Assembly: GCA_050742535.1 (NCBI GenBank)
Contig: JBOGIQ010000012.1
Location: 1-42,242, forward strand
Direction: 5' to 3'
Length of the DNA stretch: 42,242 bases
Source of the DNA: Gp6-AA40 sp050742535
GTDB taxonomy: Bacteria > Acidobacteriota > Vicinamibacteria > Vicinamibacterales > UBA2999
Both the position numbers and the translations under genes were made by a program. The first letter of the stretch is position 1; each line of letters begins with the position of its first letter. Shown here in pieces: positions 1-7,696 of this stretch. The notes beneath the pieces are model-generated. The model was not told where the DNA came from and did not search any database. It worked only from the letters and a program-made list of their open reading frames with translations.

Positions 1-657
1 CGCCCGCGCCAGCTTGCTGCGGTAGCGTTCTTCCTCGAGCGCGCCGCCGAGACATCCAACCCACAAGTCCGTGTCCTGACGGATCGAGTCAGGCACCTCG
101 CCGCGCGCGATGACGTCGGACACCGCGAATCGCCCGCCCGGCTTCAGGACGCGGAACGCCTCCGACAACGCGCGGTCCTTGTCGGCGGACAGGTTGATCA
201 CGCAGTTCGAGATGATGACGTCAACCGAGTTGTCGGGCAGGGGAATGTTCTCGATCTCCCCCTTGAGGAACTCGACGTTCGTGATGCCGGCCTTCCGCTG
301 ATTGTCGCGGGCGAGGGCGAGCATGTCGTCGGTCATGTCGAGGCCGTAGGCCTTGCCCACAGGACCGACGCGGCGGGCGGAGAGCAGTACGTCGATTCCG
401 CCGCCGGATCCCAGGTCGAGAACGGTTTCCCCTGGCTCGAGCGCGGCGAGCATCGTCGGGTTGCCGCAGCCAAGGGAGGCGAGCAGCGCCTCCTCGGGAA
501 TGGCCGCCGTCTGCGCCTGGTCATACAGGTTCGACGTAATCGGGTCGGCGTCACAGCATGCCGACGTTCCGCACCCGCACTGCGCCTTCGCGCCACTCCT
601 CACCGCACGCGCGGCCTCGCCGTATTTCTGCAGAACGGTTTCCTTGAGCGTTTCCAT
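1..657 (-). CDS. arsM: Arsenite S-adenosylmethionine methyltransferase ArsM (partial, C-terminus beyond window)
   Basis: Methylates As(III) in the cytoplasm using S-adenosylmethionine, giving methylarsenicals. The 219 visible residues start at an ATG (complement of 655-657) and read METLKETVLQKYG. The SAM motif LDLGSGGGIDV is clear. Three cysteine contexts typical of ArsM are present: SLGCGNP, SNCVINL, and WVGCLGGA; in characterised ArsM proteins these cysteines bind arsenic. An extra cysteine cluster (QCGCGTSACC) lies near the N-terminus. The remaining C-terminal part, usually 50-130 residues, lies left of the window. It diverges from arsR, and both share a 69-bp promoter region with two candidate ArsR boxes, so arsenite induction is likely. 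The family call is firm; whether products are volatile cannot be read from sequence. Confidence 0.95.
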   Translation of the reverse strand, partial: METLKETVLQKYGEAARAVRSGAKAQCGCGTSACCDADPITSNLYDQAQTAAIPEEALLASLGCGNPTMLAALEPGETVLDLGSGGGIDVLLSARRVGPVGKAYGLDMTDDMLALARDNQRKAGITNVEFLKGEIENIPLPDNSVDVIISNCVINLSADKDRALSEAFRVLKPGGRFAVSDVIARGEVPDSIRQDTDLWVGCLGGALEEERYRSKLARA

Positions 658-672
658 GTCCAGTCACCTCAA

Positions 673-695
673 ATATATGCTTTGGCGAATATATG
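673..695. promoter_or_regulatory. Candidate ArsR operator, copy 1
   Basis: The box reads ATATATG, four variable bases (CTTT), then GGCGAATATATG. It is AT-rich in a high-GC region and lies 16 bp upstream of the arsM start. The ATATAT ends give it dyad symmetry, as expected for a dimeric winged-helix repressor. A second copy starts 34 bp further on, about three helical turns. Binding by the adjacent ArsR is inferred. Confidence 0.7.
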
Positions 696-706
696 GGGAC
701 CGTGAT

Positions 707-729
707 ATATATGTCAAGGCGAATATATG
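707..729. promoter_or_regulatory. Candidate ArsR operator, copy 2 (overlaps arsR start codon)
   Basis: Same 23-bp box as at 673-695, differing only in the four spacer bases (TCAA instead of CTTT). Its last three bases are the ATG of arsR, and it also covers the AAGGCG stretch that could serve as ribosome binding site. Occupancy by a repressor would therefore block arsR directly. Confidence 0.7.
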
Positions 730-1140
730 AGCAGAGTCGCAGTCGGGGCACGGGGAACCTCGGTCGAAGAGCTGGAACAGGTGTTCAAGGCGCTGGCGGA
801 CGTGACGCGGCTTCGCATCCTTGCGCTGCTCGGCGGCAACGAGGTCTGCGTGTGCCACATCCACGACAGTCTCGGCCTGCCGCAGCCGACGGTGTCGCGT
901 CATCTCGCCTATCTGAGACGGGCCGGGCTCGTCGATACGCGCCGCGACGGCGTGTGGATGCATTACGAACTGTCAGCATCGCTCGACCCGTCGGCCAGGT
1001 CCGTCGTGAACGCCGCAATCGAGGCGCTCACCGGCACTCGCGACGCGGTTCAGGACCGTAAGCAGTTCGAGCGGTCGTTTGGCGGACTCTACGTCCTCGC
1101 CGCGAGCAACGGCGGCTCGTGCTGCGCACCGCGGGCGTGA
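727..1140 (+). CDS. arsR: ArsR/SmtB family arsenite-responsive repressor
   Basis: Dimeric winged-helix metalloregulator expected to repress both arsM and the arsR operon until As(III) binds. The 137-residue protein has the family core (FKALADVTRLRILALL), and a CVC pair at residues 41 and 43 in the position of the ELCVCDL arsenic-binding motif of classical ArsR. The recognition helix region is QPTVSRHLAYLRRAGLV. A vicinal cysteine pair (132-133, in GGSCCAPRA) near the C-terminus could add a third ligand. The ATG overlaps the second operator box. It is followed after 2 bp by arsN2 and heads the operon. Identity is strong; the exact As(III) ligands are inferred. Confidence 0.95.
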   Translation: MSRVAVGARGTSVEELEQVFKALADVTRLRILALLGGNEVCVCHIHDSLGLPQPTVSRHLAYLRRAGLVDTRRDGVWMHYELSASLDPSARSVVNAAIEALTGTRDAVQDRKQFERSFGGLYVLAASNGGSCCAPRA

Positions 1141-1142
1141 GG

Positions 1143-1589
1143 ATGCCGCTCATCATCGACGCGGCGCGCGCATCGGATTTGCCGGCGATCCATCGGCTGC
1201 TCGAGGCACAGCAGCTCCCGTTGGACGGAGTGGACGAGCACCTCGATACGATGATTGTGGCGAGGACCGATAAAGGGGTGGTCGGCGCGGCCGCCGTCGA
1301 ACTCTATGCAGACGCCGCACTGCTCAGGTCCGTGGTTGTGGCCCATGCGCATCAGGGCCAGGGTCTCGGCCATCGTCTGACGGAGTCAGCGCTGCAGGTC
1401 GCCAGCCGACACGGCGCGGATACGGTGTTCCTGTTGACGACGACCGCCGACCGGTTCTTTCCACGGTTTGGCTTCGGGCGGATCCCGCGTGACGATGTAC
1501 CCGCATCGGTGCAGGCCTCGGTCGAATTCCAGTCCGCGTGTCCGTCGTCCGCGACGGTCATGAAGAAGACACTGGCGGCGACCCGATGA
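1143..1589 (+). CDS. arsN2: ArsN2-type GNAT N-acetyltransferase
   Basis: GCN5-related acetyltransferase of 148 residues. It starts MPLIIDAARASDLPAIHRLL and contains the acetyl-CoA loop VVVAHAHQGQGLGHRLTE, then the typical FLLTTTADRFFPRFGFGRI segment. Small GNATs of this kind inside ars operons are annotated as ArsN2, and their substrate is not well established. An ATG 24 bp upstream (1119) lies inside arsR; the 1143 start, 2 bp after the arsR stop, gives the standard N-terminus. Its last bases overlap the start of the aquaporin gene (ATGA). Co-transcription with arsC and arsN1 supports a role in arsenic or organoarsenical resistance, but the substrate is inference. Confidence 0.8.
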   Translation: MPLIIDAARASDLPAIHRLLEAQQLPLDGVDEHLDTMIVARTDKGVVGAAAVELYADAALLRSVVVAHAHQGQGLGHRLTESALQVASRHGADTVFLLTTTADRFFPRFGFGRIPRDDVPASVQASVEFQSACPSSATVMKKTLAATR

Positions 1590-2299
1590 ACGGCGATCGC
1601 GTTCGGCAATGGACCGCTGAATTCGTCGGCACGGCACTGCTGCTGGCGGCGGTCGTCGGCTCCGGCATCATGGGTGAGCGCTTGGCGGGCGGCAACGTCG
1701 CCGTGACGCTGCTCGCGAACACGCTCGCGACCGGTGCCGCGTTACTGGCGCTCATCCTCACGTTCGGCCCCGTTTCAGGCGCTCATTTCAATCCCGCCGT
1801 GACACTCGCAGACGCGTCACAGAGCGGACTCGCATGGCGGGCCGTACCGGGCTACGTTGCCGCGCAGCTGGCGGGAGCCGTCGGTGGCGTCTGGACCGCG
1901 CACGCGATGTTCGGCGAGTCCATTCTGATGCTGTCTTCGCACGCGAGGAGCGGGTTCGCGCAGATGCTCAGCGAGTGTGTTGCGACCTTCGGCTTGGTCG
2001 CCGTGATATGCGGCTGCTCGCGGCGTCGACTCGAGTGTCTGCCGTTCGCGGTCGCCGCGTACATCACGGCAGCCTACTGGTTCACCGCGTCCACTTCTTT
2101 CGCGAATCCCGCCGTGACCGTCGCCCGCGCTCTCACCGACACGTTTTCGGGCATCGCGCCGCGGGACGTACCCGGATTCGTCGCCGCGCAACTGCTTGGC
2201 GCGGCGGCAGCGACGCTGCTCTTCCAATGGCTTGTGCCGCCGCGATCGGCATCGGCACAGGCCAGGATCGTGCCGCACGTCGACGAGGCGGTGCGATGA
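1586..2299 (+). CDS. aqpS: MIP family channel, AqpS-like arsenite aquaglyceroporin
   Basis: Membrane channel of 237 residues with two half-helix NPA motifs (residues 69-71 and 174-176, both NPAVT) and about six hydrophobic segments. In Sinorhizobium meliloti an aquaporin (AqpS) replaces the ArsB pump in the ars operon and lets arsenite made by ArsC diffuse out. The gene has the same position here: start codon overlapping the arsN2 stop, and stop codon overlapping the arsC start. No ArsB, Acr3 or ArsA is visible in the window. A longer reading from 1538 lies inside arsN2 and is less likely. Substrate is inferred from context. Confidence 0.88.
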   Translation: MNGDRVRQWTAEFVGTALLLAAVVGSGIMGERLAGGNVAVTLLANTLATGAALLALILTFGPVSGAHFNPAVTLADASQSGLAWRAVPGYVAAQLAGAVGGVWTAHAMFGESILMLSSHARSGFAQMLSECVATFGLVAVICGCSRRRLECLPFAVAAYITAAYWFTASTSFANPAVTVARALTDTFSGIAPRDVPGFVAAQLLGAAAATLLFQWLVPPRSASAQARIVPHVDEAVR

Positions 2300-2700
2300 C
2301 GACCGTTTTGTTCGCCTGCGTACACAACGCGGGGCGGTCGCAGATGGCGGCGGCGTGGTTCAACCAGCTTGCTGACCCGTTGAAGGCTCGCGCGATCTCG
2401 GCAGGGACCGAACCGGGTACTCGCGTGCATCCGGAAGTGGTCGCGGCGATGCGTGAAGTCGGCGTCGATCTCTCTGCTGCCGGGATGACGAAGCTGACAG
2501 ACGAAGTCGCCCGGCAGGCGCAGCTGCTCGTGACGATGGGGTGCGGCGACGAATGCCCGATCGTGCCGGGAGCCGCGCGTGACGATTGGCCGTTGGACGA
2601 TCCGAACGGCAAGCCGATCGAGCAGGTTCGCGCCATCCGGGACGACATCCGCGATCGCGTGCGCCGGCTTCTCGAAGGTGAAGGATGGTCACGTCTCTGA
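2296..2700 (+). CDS. arsC: Arsenate reductase, low-molecular-weight phosphatase fold
   Basis: Reduces arsenate to arsenite. The 134-residue protein carries the CX5R loop near the N-terminus (Cys8 to Arg14, in ACVHNAGRS) and the late acidic motif DDPNGK. A second region, MGCGDECP, holds Cys83 and Cys87, matching where thioredoxin-linked Staphylococcus-type ArsC has its two resolving cysteines, although the spacing is shorter here. The ATG overlaps the aqpS stop (ATGA), and the end overlaps arsN1 by 16 bp, so translation is probably coupled. The electron donor (thioredoxin or mycothiol-type) cannot be decided from sequence alone. Confidence 0.93.
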   Translation: MTTVLFACVHNAGRSQMAAAWFNQLADPLKARAISAGTEPGTRVHPEVVAAMREVGVDLSAAGMTKLTDEVARQAQLLVTMGCGDECPIVPGAARDDWPLDDPNGKPIEQVRAIRDDIRDRVRRLLEGEGWSRL

Positions 2701-3284
2701 TCAGAATGGCGACGGCGACCGACGCTCCGGCCATCGCGGAGATCTATCGCCCGATCGTCGAGTCCACGCCGATCTCGTTCGAGACCGTCGCGCCGGATGC
2801 CGATGAAATGCGCCGCAGGATCGAAATCCTATTGGGCTCGCATCCCTGGCTGGTCTGCGAGCGCGACGGTGTGGTCGCCGGATACGTATACGCCTCCAAA
2901 CACCGTGAACGGGCGGCCTACCGGTGGTCAGTCGACACCTCCGTGTATGTCGACGACAGGTTCCGACGGCGCCGCATTGGACATGCCTTGTACCTGTCGC
3001 TGTTCGCCGTGTTGCACGCGCAGGGGTATGCGAATGCGTTTGCCGGCATCACGCTGCCGAGTCCAGCGAGTGTCGGGCTGCACGAGTACGTCGGTTTTAC
3101 TCCGGTCGGCGTCTACCGTCGCGTGGGATACAAGTTAGGCGCCTGGCACGACGTCGGCTGGTGGCAGCGATCGCTTGAACCACCGGACGAGGCGCCCTTA
3201 TCCATTCGCGGCCTGCGTGAGGTTCAGCAGCGACAAGAGTTCGGCGCACTTCTCGCGACGGGTCTGGCGGTCATTCGAGACTAG
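2685..3284 (+). CDS. arsN1: ArsN1-type GNAT acetyltransferase (arsinothricin/phosphinothricin resistance family)
   Basis: A 199-residue member of the phosphinothricin acetyltransferase-like GNAT family. Visible marks are the N-terminal IRMATATDAPAIAEIYRPIV, the SFETVAPD segment, the acetyl-CoA motif with RRRRIGHALY, and the C-terminal GFTPVGVYRRVGYKLG followed by WHDVGWWQR, all typical of this family. ArsN1 proteins in ars operons acetylate the amino group of arsinothricin, an arsenic-containing glutamate analogue, and so inactivate it. The start overlaps arsC; a second ATG at 2706 would cut the first strand. This is the last gene of the operon, meeting the convergent LysR gene after 12 bp. 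Confidence 0.88.
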   Translation: MVTSLIRMATATDAPAIAEIYRPIVESTPISFETVAPDADEMRRRIEILLGSHPWLVCERDGVVAGYVYASKHRERAAYRWSVDTSVYVDDRFRRRRIGHALYLSLFAVLHAQGYANAFAGITLPSPASVGLHEYVGFTPVGVYRRVGYKLGAWHDVGWWQRSLEPPDEAPLSIRGLREVQQRQEFGALLATGLAVIRD

Positions 3285-3296
3285 CCAGATCTCACG

Positions 3297-4226
3297 TCAA
3301 TCCCTGAGCACGAGCGCGGCGCGGGCGATCGCCGGCGGCACGATCGTCCGCGCACAGTCGAACGCCGCCAGCACGAGCGGTGACATCGGGTCGCGGTCCA
3401 CGGCGATCAGCCCGACGCTGTGCTCGACGATCGGATCAGTCAGTGGCACCGCGCGGACGTCGGCGATCGGCCCCAGCACTTCGAGGAAGTATTCGGGGAT
3501 GATGCTGGTCAGTCCCATCAACCTGACGTCCGCGCACAGGTTGATGACGGAGTTCGTTTCGAGGCGCGGAACCGGCGCCGCGTTGGCGTCGCGGAATGCT
3601 CGGTCGATAATGCGCCGGTTCTGCATGTCCGGCGTCAGCAGGCAGAGCGGCTGCCTCGCTGCCTCGGCCCAGGTCACCGATGCCTCGTCGGCCAGCTCGT
3701 GATCGGTTCGCACGAGGAGGCAGTAGCGTTCCATGTACACGGCCTCCGAACGCATCCCTTCGATCGGTTCGTTGTCGAGATAGGTGAGCCCGACGTCGAT
3801 CGAGAAGTCCTCGAGGTTGCGCAGGATCTCGATCGAGCTTTGCGACAGGACCGTCAGCTCGATTTCCAGGTGGCGGGCCTGAATCGACTTCGTCATCACC
3901 GCCATCATCGGCAGCGCGGACGGGATGACGCCCACCGAGAGATGGCCCGTCAATCGTCCCGCCGTGTTCCGCCGGGTCGCGATGTCCTGCTGCAGCGACG
4001 CCCAGTTGTCCAGAATCGCGTGCGCCCACTTCACCACCCGCTCGCCATCCGGCGTGAGGCCGTGGAACCGGTGTCCCCGTTCGACAATCGGCACGCCGAG
4101 TTCCTGTTCGAGTTGCCGGATCCGGCCGGACAACGTCGGCTGCGTGACGTGACACGCCTGGGCGGCGCGCGTGAAGTGCTTTTCGCGCGCAAGCGCGACA
4201 AGATATTGAAGCTGGCGAATGTCCAC
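3297..4226 (-). CDS. LysR-type transcriptional regulator
   Basis: A 309-residue LysR regulator. The N-terminal winged helix is clear (MDIRQLQYLVALAREKHFTR, then ACHVTQPTLSGRIRQLEQELG) and is followed by a linker helix and a periplasmic-binding-like effector domain from about residue 90 (GHLSVGVIPSALPMMA). It starts at a GTG and diverges from the FAD monooxygenase gene with 59 bp between the starts. By LysR convention it probably controls that neighbour and itself. No effector can be named. Confidence 0.9.
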   Translation of the reverse strand: MDIRQLQYLVALAREKHFTRAAQACHVTQPTLSGRIRQLEQELGVPIVERGHRFHGLTPDGERVVKWAHAILDNWASLQQDIATRRNTAGRLTGHLSVGVIPSALPMMAVMTKSIQARHLEIELTVLSQSSIEILRNLEDFSIDVGLTYLDNEPIEGMRSEAVYMERYCLLVRTDHELADEASVTWAEAARQPLCLLTPDMQNRRIIDRAFRDANAAPVPRLETNSVINLCADVRLMGLTSIIPEYFLEVLGPIADVRAVPLTDPIVEHSVGLIAVDRDPMSPLVLAAFDCARTIVPPAIARAALVLRD

Positions 4227-4285
4227 GGCCGAACCTCGTTGCGGGCGGTACTCTTCCAGTTGATACGCGCCATTGATGGTAATCG

Positions 4286-5475
4286 GTGACGCGTAGCGCC
4301 CTCATTGTCGGCGCAGGCATTGGCGGTCTTTCGGCGGCCATTGCGCTGCGCAACGCAGGTTGGGACGTCCGGATCTTCGAGCGGTCGGCGTCGCTGCGCG
4401 AGCTGGGTTTTGGTCTCGGCCTCGCGCCGAACGCCATGGCGGCCTTGGGCGAGCTGGGAGTCGGCGAAACCGTGCTCGCGCGCGGCTGCGAGCCGGCGAG
4501 CGGCGAAATGCGCCGTCTGGACGGCACGGTTCTGAAGCGCGCGCAGATACCGCGCAGGATCCTGGGCGGACCGTTCGTCATCGCGATGAGAACGGCCCTG
4601 TACGGGTCATTACTCGACGCCGCCGGCGTGGACACAGTGACGTCGGGCAGTGAAGCGACCGGTTTCACCATTCACGGCCGGCGAGTGACGCTGCATCTGG
4701 CGAGCGGACGCAGCGCCGAGGGAGATCTGCTCGTGGGCGCCGATGGCGTTCGCTCGGTCATCCGCCGGCAACTGCATCCGGCCGAGCCGCCGGCGCGTCC
4801 AAGCCGCATTGTCAGCCTGCGAGGAGCCGTTGATGGCGCGGTGTCCCGCCTGGGCGGCGTGGACGGGCTCTATTATCTCGGGCCGGGTGTCGAGTCGGCG
4901 CACATCCGCGCCAGCGCGACGGGCATCTACTGGTTCTGTGCGGTCGCCGAGGAGTTGGTGCCGCAGTCGGTCCGCCTGAAGGNNNNNNNNNNGACACGAC
5001 GAAGGGCGAAGCTGCGGCGAGAGCGTTGCTGGCGCACGTGGCGCCGACGTTCGACGAAACGTTCCGCGCGATCACCTCTGCGACGTCGGAGTTTCATTAC
5101 GACGGCGTTCTGGTCGATCGCGATCCGTTGCCTCGCTGGGGCGACGGCGTCGTCACGTTGATCGGCGATGCCGCTCATCCGATGCTGCCGCACACGGGGC
5201 AAGGTGCCGCGCAGGCGATCGTCGATGCGGTGATGCTTGGGCGGATGCTCGCCGGCAACGCTGATGTCGAAGACACGCTTCGAGCGTTCGAAGCAGAGCG
5301 AATGCCGAAGACCGCTGCGCTCGTGTATCAGGGACGGAGAACGGCGCGATTCATGCGGATACGGAATCCGGTAGCGTGCTACCTGCGTGAGGCGGCGGTA
5401 CGGATCGCTCCGCTGAAGACGGTGATGAAGCTGTACGTCCGCGTCAATCGGCGCGCGGGAACAGCAACGTCCTGA
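4286..5475 (+). CDS. FAD-dependent aromatic-type monooxygenase, interrupted by an assembly gap
   Basis: Flavin monooxygenase of the PHBH/salicylate-hydroxylase type, about 396 residues. The N-terminal part has the Rossmann motif GAGIGGLSAAIAL, the FERSASLRE segment and the DG motif GADGVRSVIRRQL. The C-terminal part has the FAD-ribityl motif GDAAHPMLPHTGQGAAQAI. The two halves lie in different frames on either side of ten Ns (4983-4992). The true gap length must therefore be 2 modulo 3 (for example 11 or 14 bases), so this is an assembly artefact and not a frameshift mutation. It starts at GTG, because the only nearby ATG (4276) is out of frame. It is probably controlled by the divergent LysR gene; the substrate is unknown. 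Confidence 0.85.
4983..4992. other. Scaffold gap (10 N)
   Basis: Ten undetermined bases inside the FAD monooxygenase gene. The frames on the two sides do not match across ten bases, so the number of Ns is a placeholder. Confidence 0.98.
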
Positions 5476-5487
5476 GCCCCGTCCGGG

Positions 5488-6336
5488 TTACAGCGCGGCC
5501 TGCACCGCCACGCTGCTCCGCACGTGGGCGGCAAATTGCCGCAGCCGCCGGTTGAAGGCATCAGGCTCGTCGAAGAACGGCGCGTGTCCCGCCTCCCGCG
5601 TCCAGTGAACCTGCGCGTCGGGCATGGCCGCCAGATGTTCGTCCACCGCCGACGGCTTCACGATTGTCTCCGCGCTGCTGTGCGTGATCAGCACCGGCTT
5701 GCGGATCGTGGGCAGCAGATCGTCGTTGTCGAACGCCCGGGCGAACAGCGCCTGTCGAACGTACGGCGGCACGCTGACGTTCCATCCCAGCATCAGATAC
5801 CGATCCTGCGGCGTCAGGTTCGACGAAATCGCCAGGTCGAGCAAGGTTTCCAGCGCGCGGGTGCTTTCTTCGCCATCCGCGGACAGCAATCCCGGCACGT
5901 TGGCCAGGAAGTCGGGTGTCAGCACGGACAGCGCCGCTTCGCTTCCCAGCTTGCTGATGCCGCCGACGAAGTGGATGCCGCCTATTGCCTCTTCGCCATA
6001 GTGGCGGATGTAGTCCAGGATGACGAGCGGGCCGTACGACCATCCGGTGAGGATTGGCTGTTCGAGGCCGAGCGCCTGCATGACCGCGTTGACGTCGTCC
6101 GCCCACAGCTTCGAGTCGCCATACGCGTCGCGCGGTTTGTCGGAGAGCCCGTGACCGCGGAGGTCCATGGCCACCAATCGGTGGTCATCCGCCAGATCCG
6201 AACTGAGCTGACGGCCCCAGCACAGGGCGCACTGCGAGAAACCGTGGATAAACAGGATCGGCTGCCCGTTCGGATTCCCGGTTTCCAGGACGTGCAGACG
6301 CGTTCCTCCGCCGCCGGCGACGTATTCACTGTTCAT
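5488..6336 (-). CDS. Alpha/beta hydrolase
   Basis: A 282-residue alpha/beta-fold hydrolase with an oxyanion-hole motif (FIHGFSQCALCW), the DLRGHGLSD strand-turn and a nucleophile elbow GWSYGP (GxSxG). The catalytic His lies in REAGHAPFFDEP near the C-terminus. Where an Asp is often found (after LITHSSAETIVKPS) a Glu is the nearest acid. The lid segment in the middle is helix-rich. It lies convergent with the monooxygenase, 12 bp after its stop. A G-rich stretch precedes the ATG. It could hydrolyse an ester, epoxide or lactone; the substrate is unknown. Confidence 0.88.
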   Translation of the reverse strand: MNSEYVAGGGGTRLHVLETGNPNGQPILFIHGFSQCALCWGRQLSSDLADDHRLVAMDLRGHGLSDKPRDAYGDSKLWADDVNAVMQALGLEQPILTGWSYGPLVILDYIRHYGEEAIGGIHFVGGISKLGSEAALSVLTPDFLANVPGLLSADGEESTRALETLLDLAISSNLTPQDRYLMLGWNVSVPPYVRQALFARAFDNDDLLPTIRKPVLITHSSAETIVKPSAVDEHLAAMPDAQVHWTREAGHAPFFDEPDAFNRRLRQFAAHVRSSVAVQAAL

Positions 6337-6441
6337 TGTGTCCCCCCAGGCGAGCTCGGTCCGTGAGCGGCGAGAACCATATCGCCGCCCGCCCGCCTTT
6401 TCAACGGGGAACTTGTTGATGAGCTTGAGGTTAGAGCCGTG

Positions 6442-6459
6442 GTCCGCCTGAAGGCGGAC
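6442..6459. repeat. Palindromic repeat family A (GTCCGCC stem, TGAA loop)
   Basis: Stem GTCCGCC, loop TGAA, stem GGCGGAC, 12 bp beyond the glutaminase stop. The same stem occurs twice more at 7627 and 7672, so the glutaminase gene is bracketed by copies. It may act as a hairpin terminator or be a REP-like element. Confidence 0.75.
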
Positions 6460-6471
6460 ACCGTGGAGCAG

Positions 6472-7452
6472 TTAGAGAATCGCGTCCAGGAAGTTCGATC
6501 CCACGTTCACGCAGTCGAAGACGTGCAGTCCGAGACGTGACGCCAGGTCGATGCAGACCTCGGTGCCGCGGACGCTGTTCCCGTAGCGATCGAGCCGGGG
6601 CGAGTAGGTGCCGATCCCGAGCTGTCGGTTCACGACCGCCATCACGCCGCCCGCGACGCCACTTTTGGCCGGGACGCCGACGCGGTAGGCCCACTGCCCG
6701 GAATAGTCGTACATCCCGCACGTGAACATGATCGACAGGATGTCCTTGACGTAGCGGATGGAGAATGCGCTGCGGCCGGTGACCGGGTTGCAGCCCATGT
6801 TGGCCAGCGTGGCGCCCATCATCGCCAGGTCGCGGGCCGTGACCTGGATGGCGCACTGCTTGAAATAGACGTCGAGCGCCGCCTCCGCCTCGTCGTGGAC
6901 GACGCCGAAGTTGAGGAGGAGGTGGGCGATAGCGCGATTCCGATGCCCGGTTCGACGCTCCGACTCGTAGACGTCTTCATCGATTGAGAGCTGTCGGCCG
7001 GCGATCGTGCTGAAGCACTCGAGCAGGTGGTCGAACGTGTCGTCGCGATGCTTTGCATGCAGCATCGCGGTGACCGTGATGGCCCCGGTGTTAATCATCG
7101 GATTGAACGGCCGGTTGGTGAGGCCGTGCAGCTCGATGGAGTTGAAGGCGTCACCACTCGGTTCCACGCCGACGAACTCGAGCACCTTGTCCGGGCCGAA
7201 TTCATCCATCGCCAGGCCGTAGGTGAAGGGCTTCGAAATCGACTGGATCGTGAACGGCCGGTCGCAGTCGCCGGCCTCGAACAGCTGACCGTTGGCGGTC
7301 GCCACACATACGCCAAATTTGTCGGGACATGCCCGGCTCAGTTCGGGAATGTAGGTCGCTACATGTCCCTCGCTGTTGTTCCGGTGCTTGTCATGAAGAT
7401 CGTCGAGCAGAGTCTGGAGGGTGTGGGGAACGGTCGGCGCGGTCTGGGGCAC
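6472..7452 (-). CDS. glsA: Glutaminase A
   Basis: Hydrolyses L-glutamine to glutamate and ammonia in the cytoplasm. The 326-residue protein is full length for the serine-dependent glutaminase family. The catalytic SxxK motif is visible (TIQSISKPFTYGLAM), as are NPMINTGAI, the EARRTGHRNRAIAH-like segment (here SERRTGHRNRAIAHLL) and PAKSGVAGGVMAVV near the C-terminus. It starts at a GTG; the N-terminal 20 residues before DLHDKHRNNSEGHVATYIPEL are less certain. It stands alone, flanked by family A palindromes on both sides. Glutamate supply, acid response and nitrogen salvage are all possible roles. Confidence 0.95.
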   Translation of the reverse strand: MPQTAPTVPHTLQTLLDDLHDKHRNNSEGHVATYIPELSRACPDKFGVCVATANGQLFEAGDCDRPFTIQSISKPFTYGLAMDEFGPDKVLEFVGVEPSGDAFNSIELHGLTNRPFNPMINTGAITVTAMLHAKHRDDTFDHLLECFSTIAGRQLSIDEDVYESERRTGHRNRAIAHLLLNFGVVHDEAEAALDVYFKQCAIQVTARDLAMMGATLANMGCNPVTGRSAFSIRYVKDILSIMFTCGMYDYSGQWAYRVGVPAKSGVAGGVMAVVNRQLGIGTYSPRLDRYGNSVRGTEVCIDLASRLGLHVFDCVNVGSNFLDAIL

Positions 7453-7626
7453 GGCCGGCCGGATCGCAAGCGCCGTTCCGGCCGAGCTTGGAGCGCGCTA
7501 TACCACTATCCGACGACAGGTCAGTTGATTAGCTGGCGATACGAGGCTGTCGCCGGAATCCACACATCAGACAACTGCGTCTGGGCGCGTCTGATATGAG
7601 ACGTTTCCGTAGGAAGCACGGTGGAG

Positions 7627-7689
7627 GTCCGCCAAAAGGCGGACACTACGTCGGTCGCCAGTCGTCGTAGTGTCCGCCTTCAGGCGGAC
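7627..7689. repeat. Nested palindromic repeat, two family A units head to head
   Basis: Unit 7627-7644 is GTCCGCC, AAAA, GGCGGAC; unit 7672-7689 is GTCCGCC, TTCA, GGCGGAC. In addition GGCGGACACTACG (7638-7650) is the exact reverse complement of CGTAGTGTCCGCC (7666-7678), so the two units form a 13-bp inverted pair around a 15-nt centre. This nested layout resembles paired REP elements. The rest of 7453-7696 shows no gene. Confidence 0.8.
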
Positions 7690-7696
7690 CCGCGCG

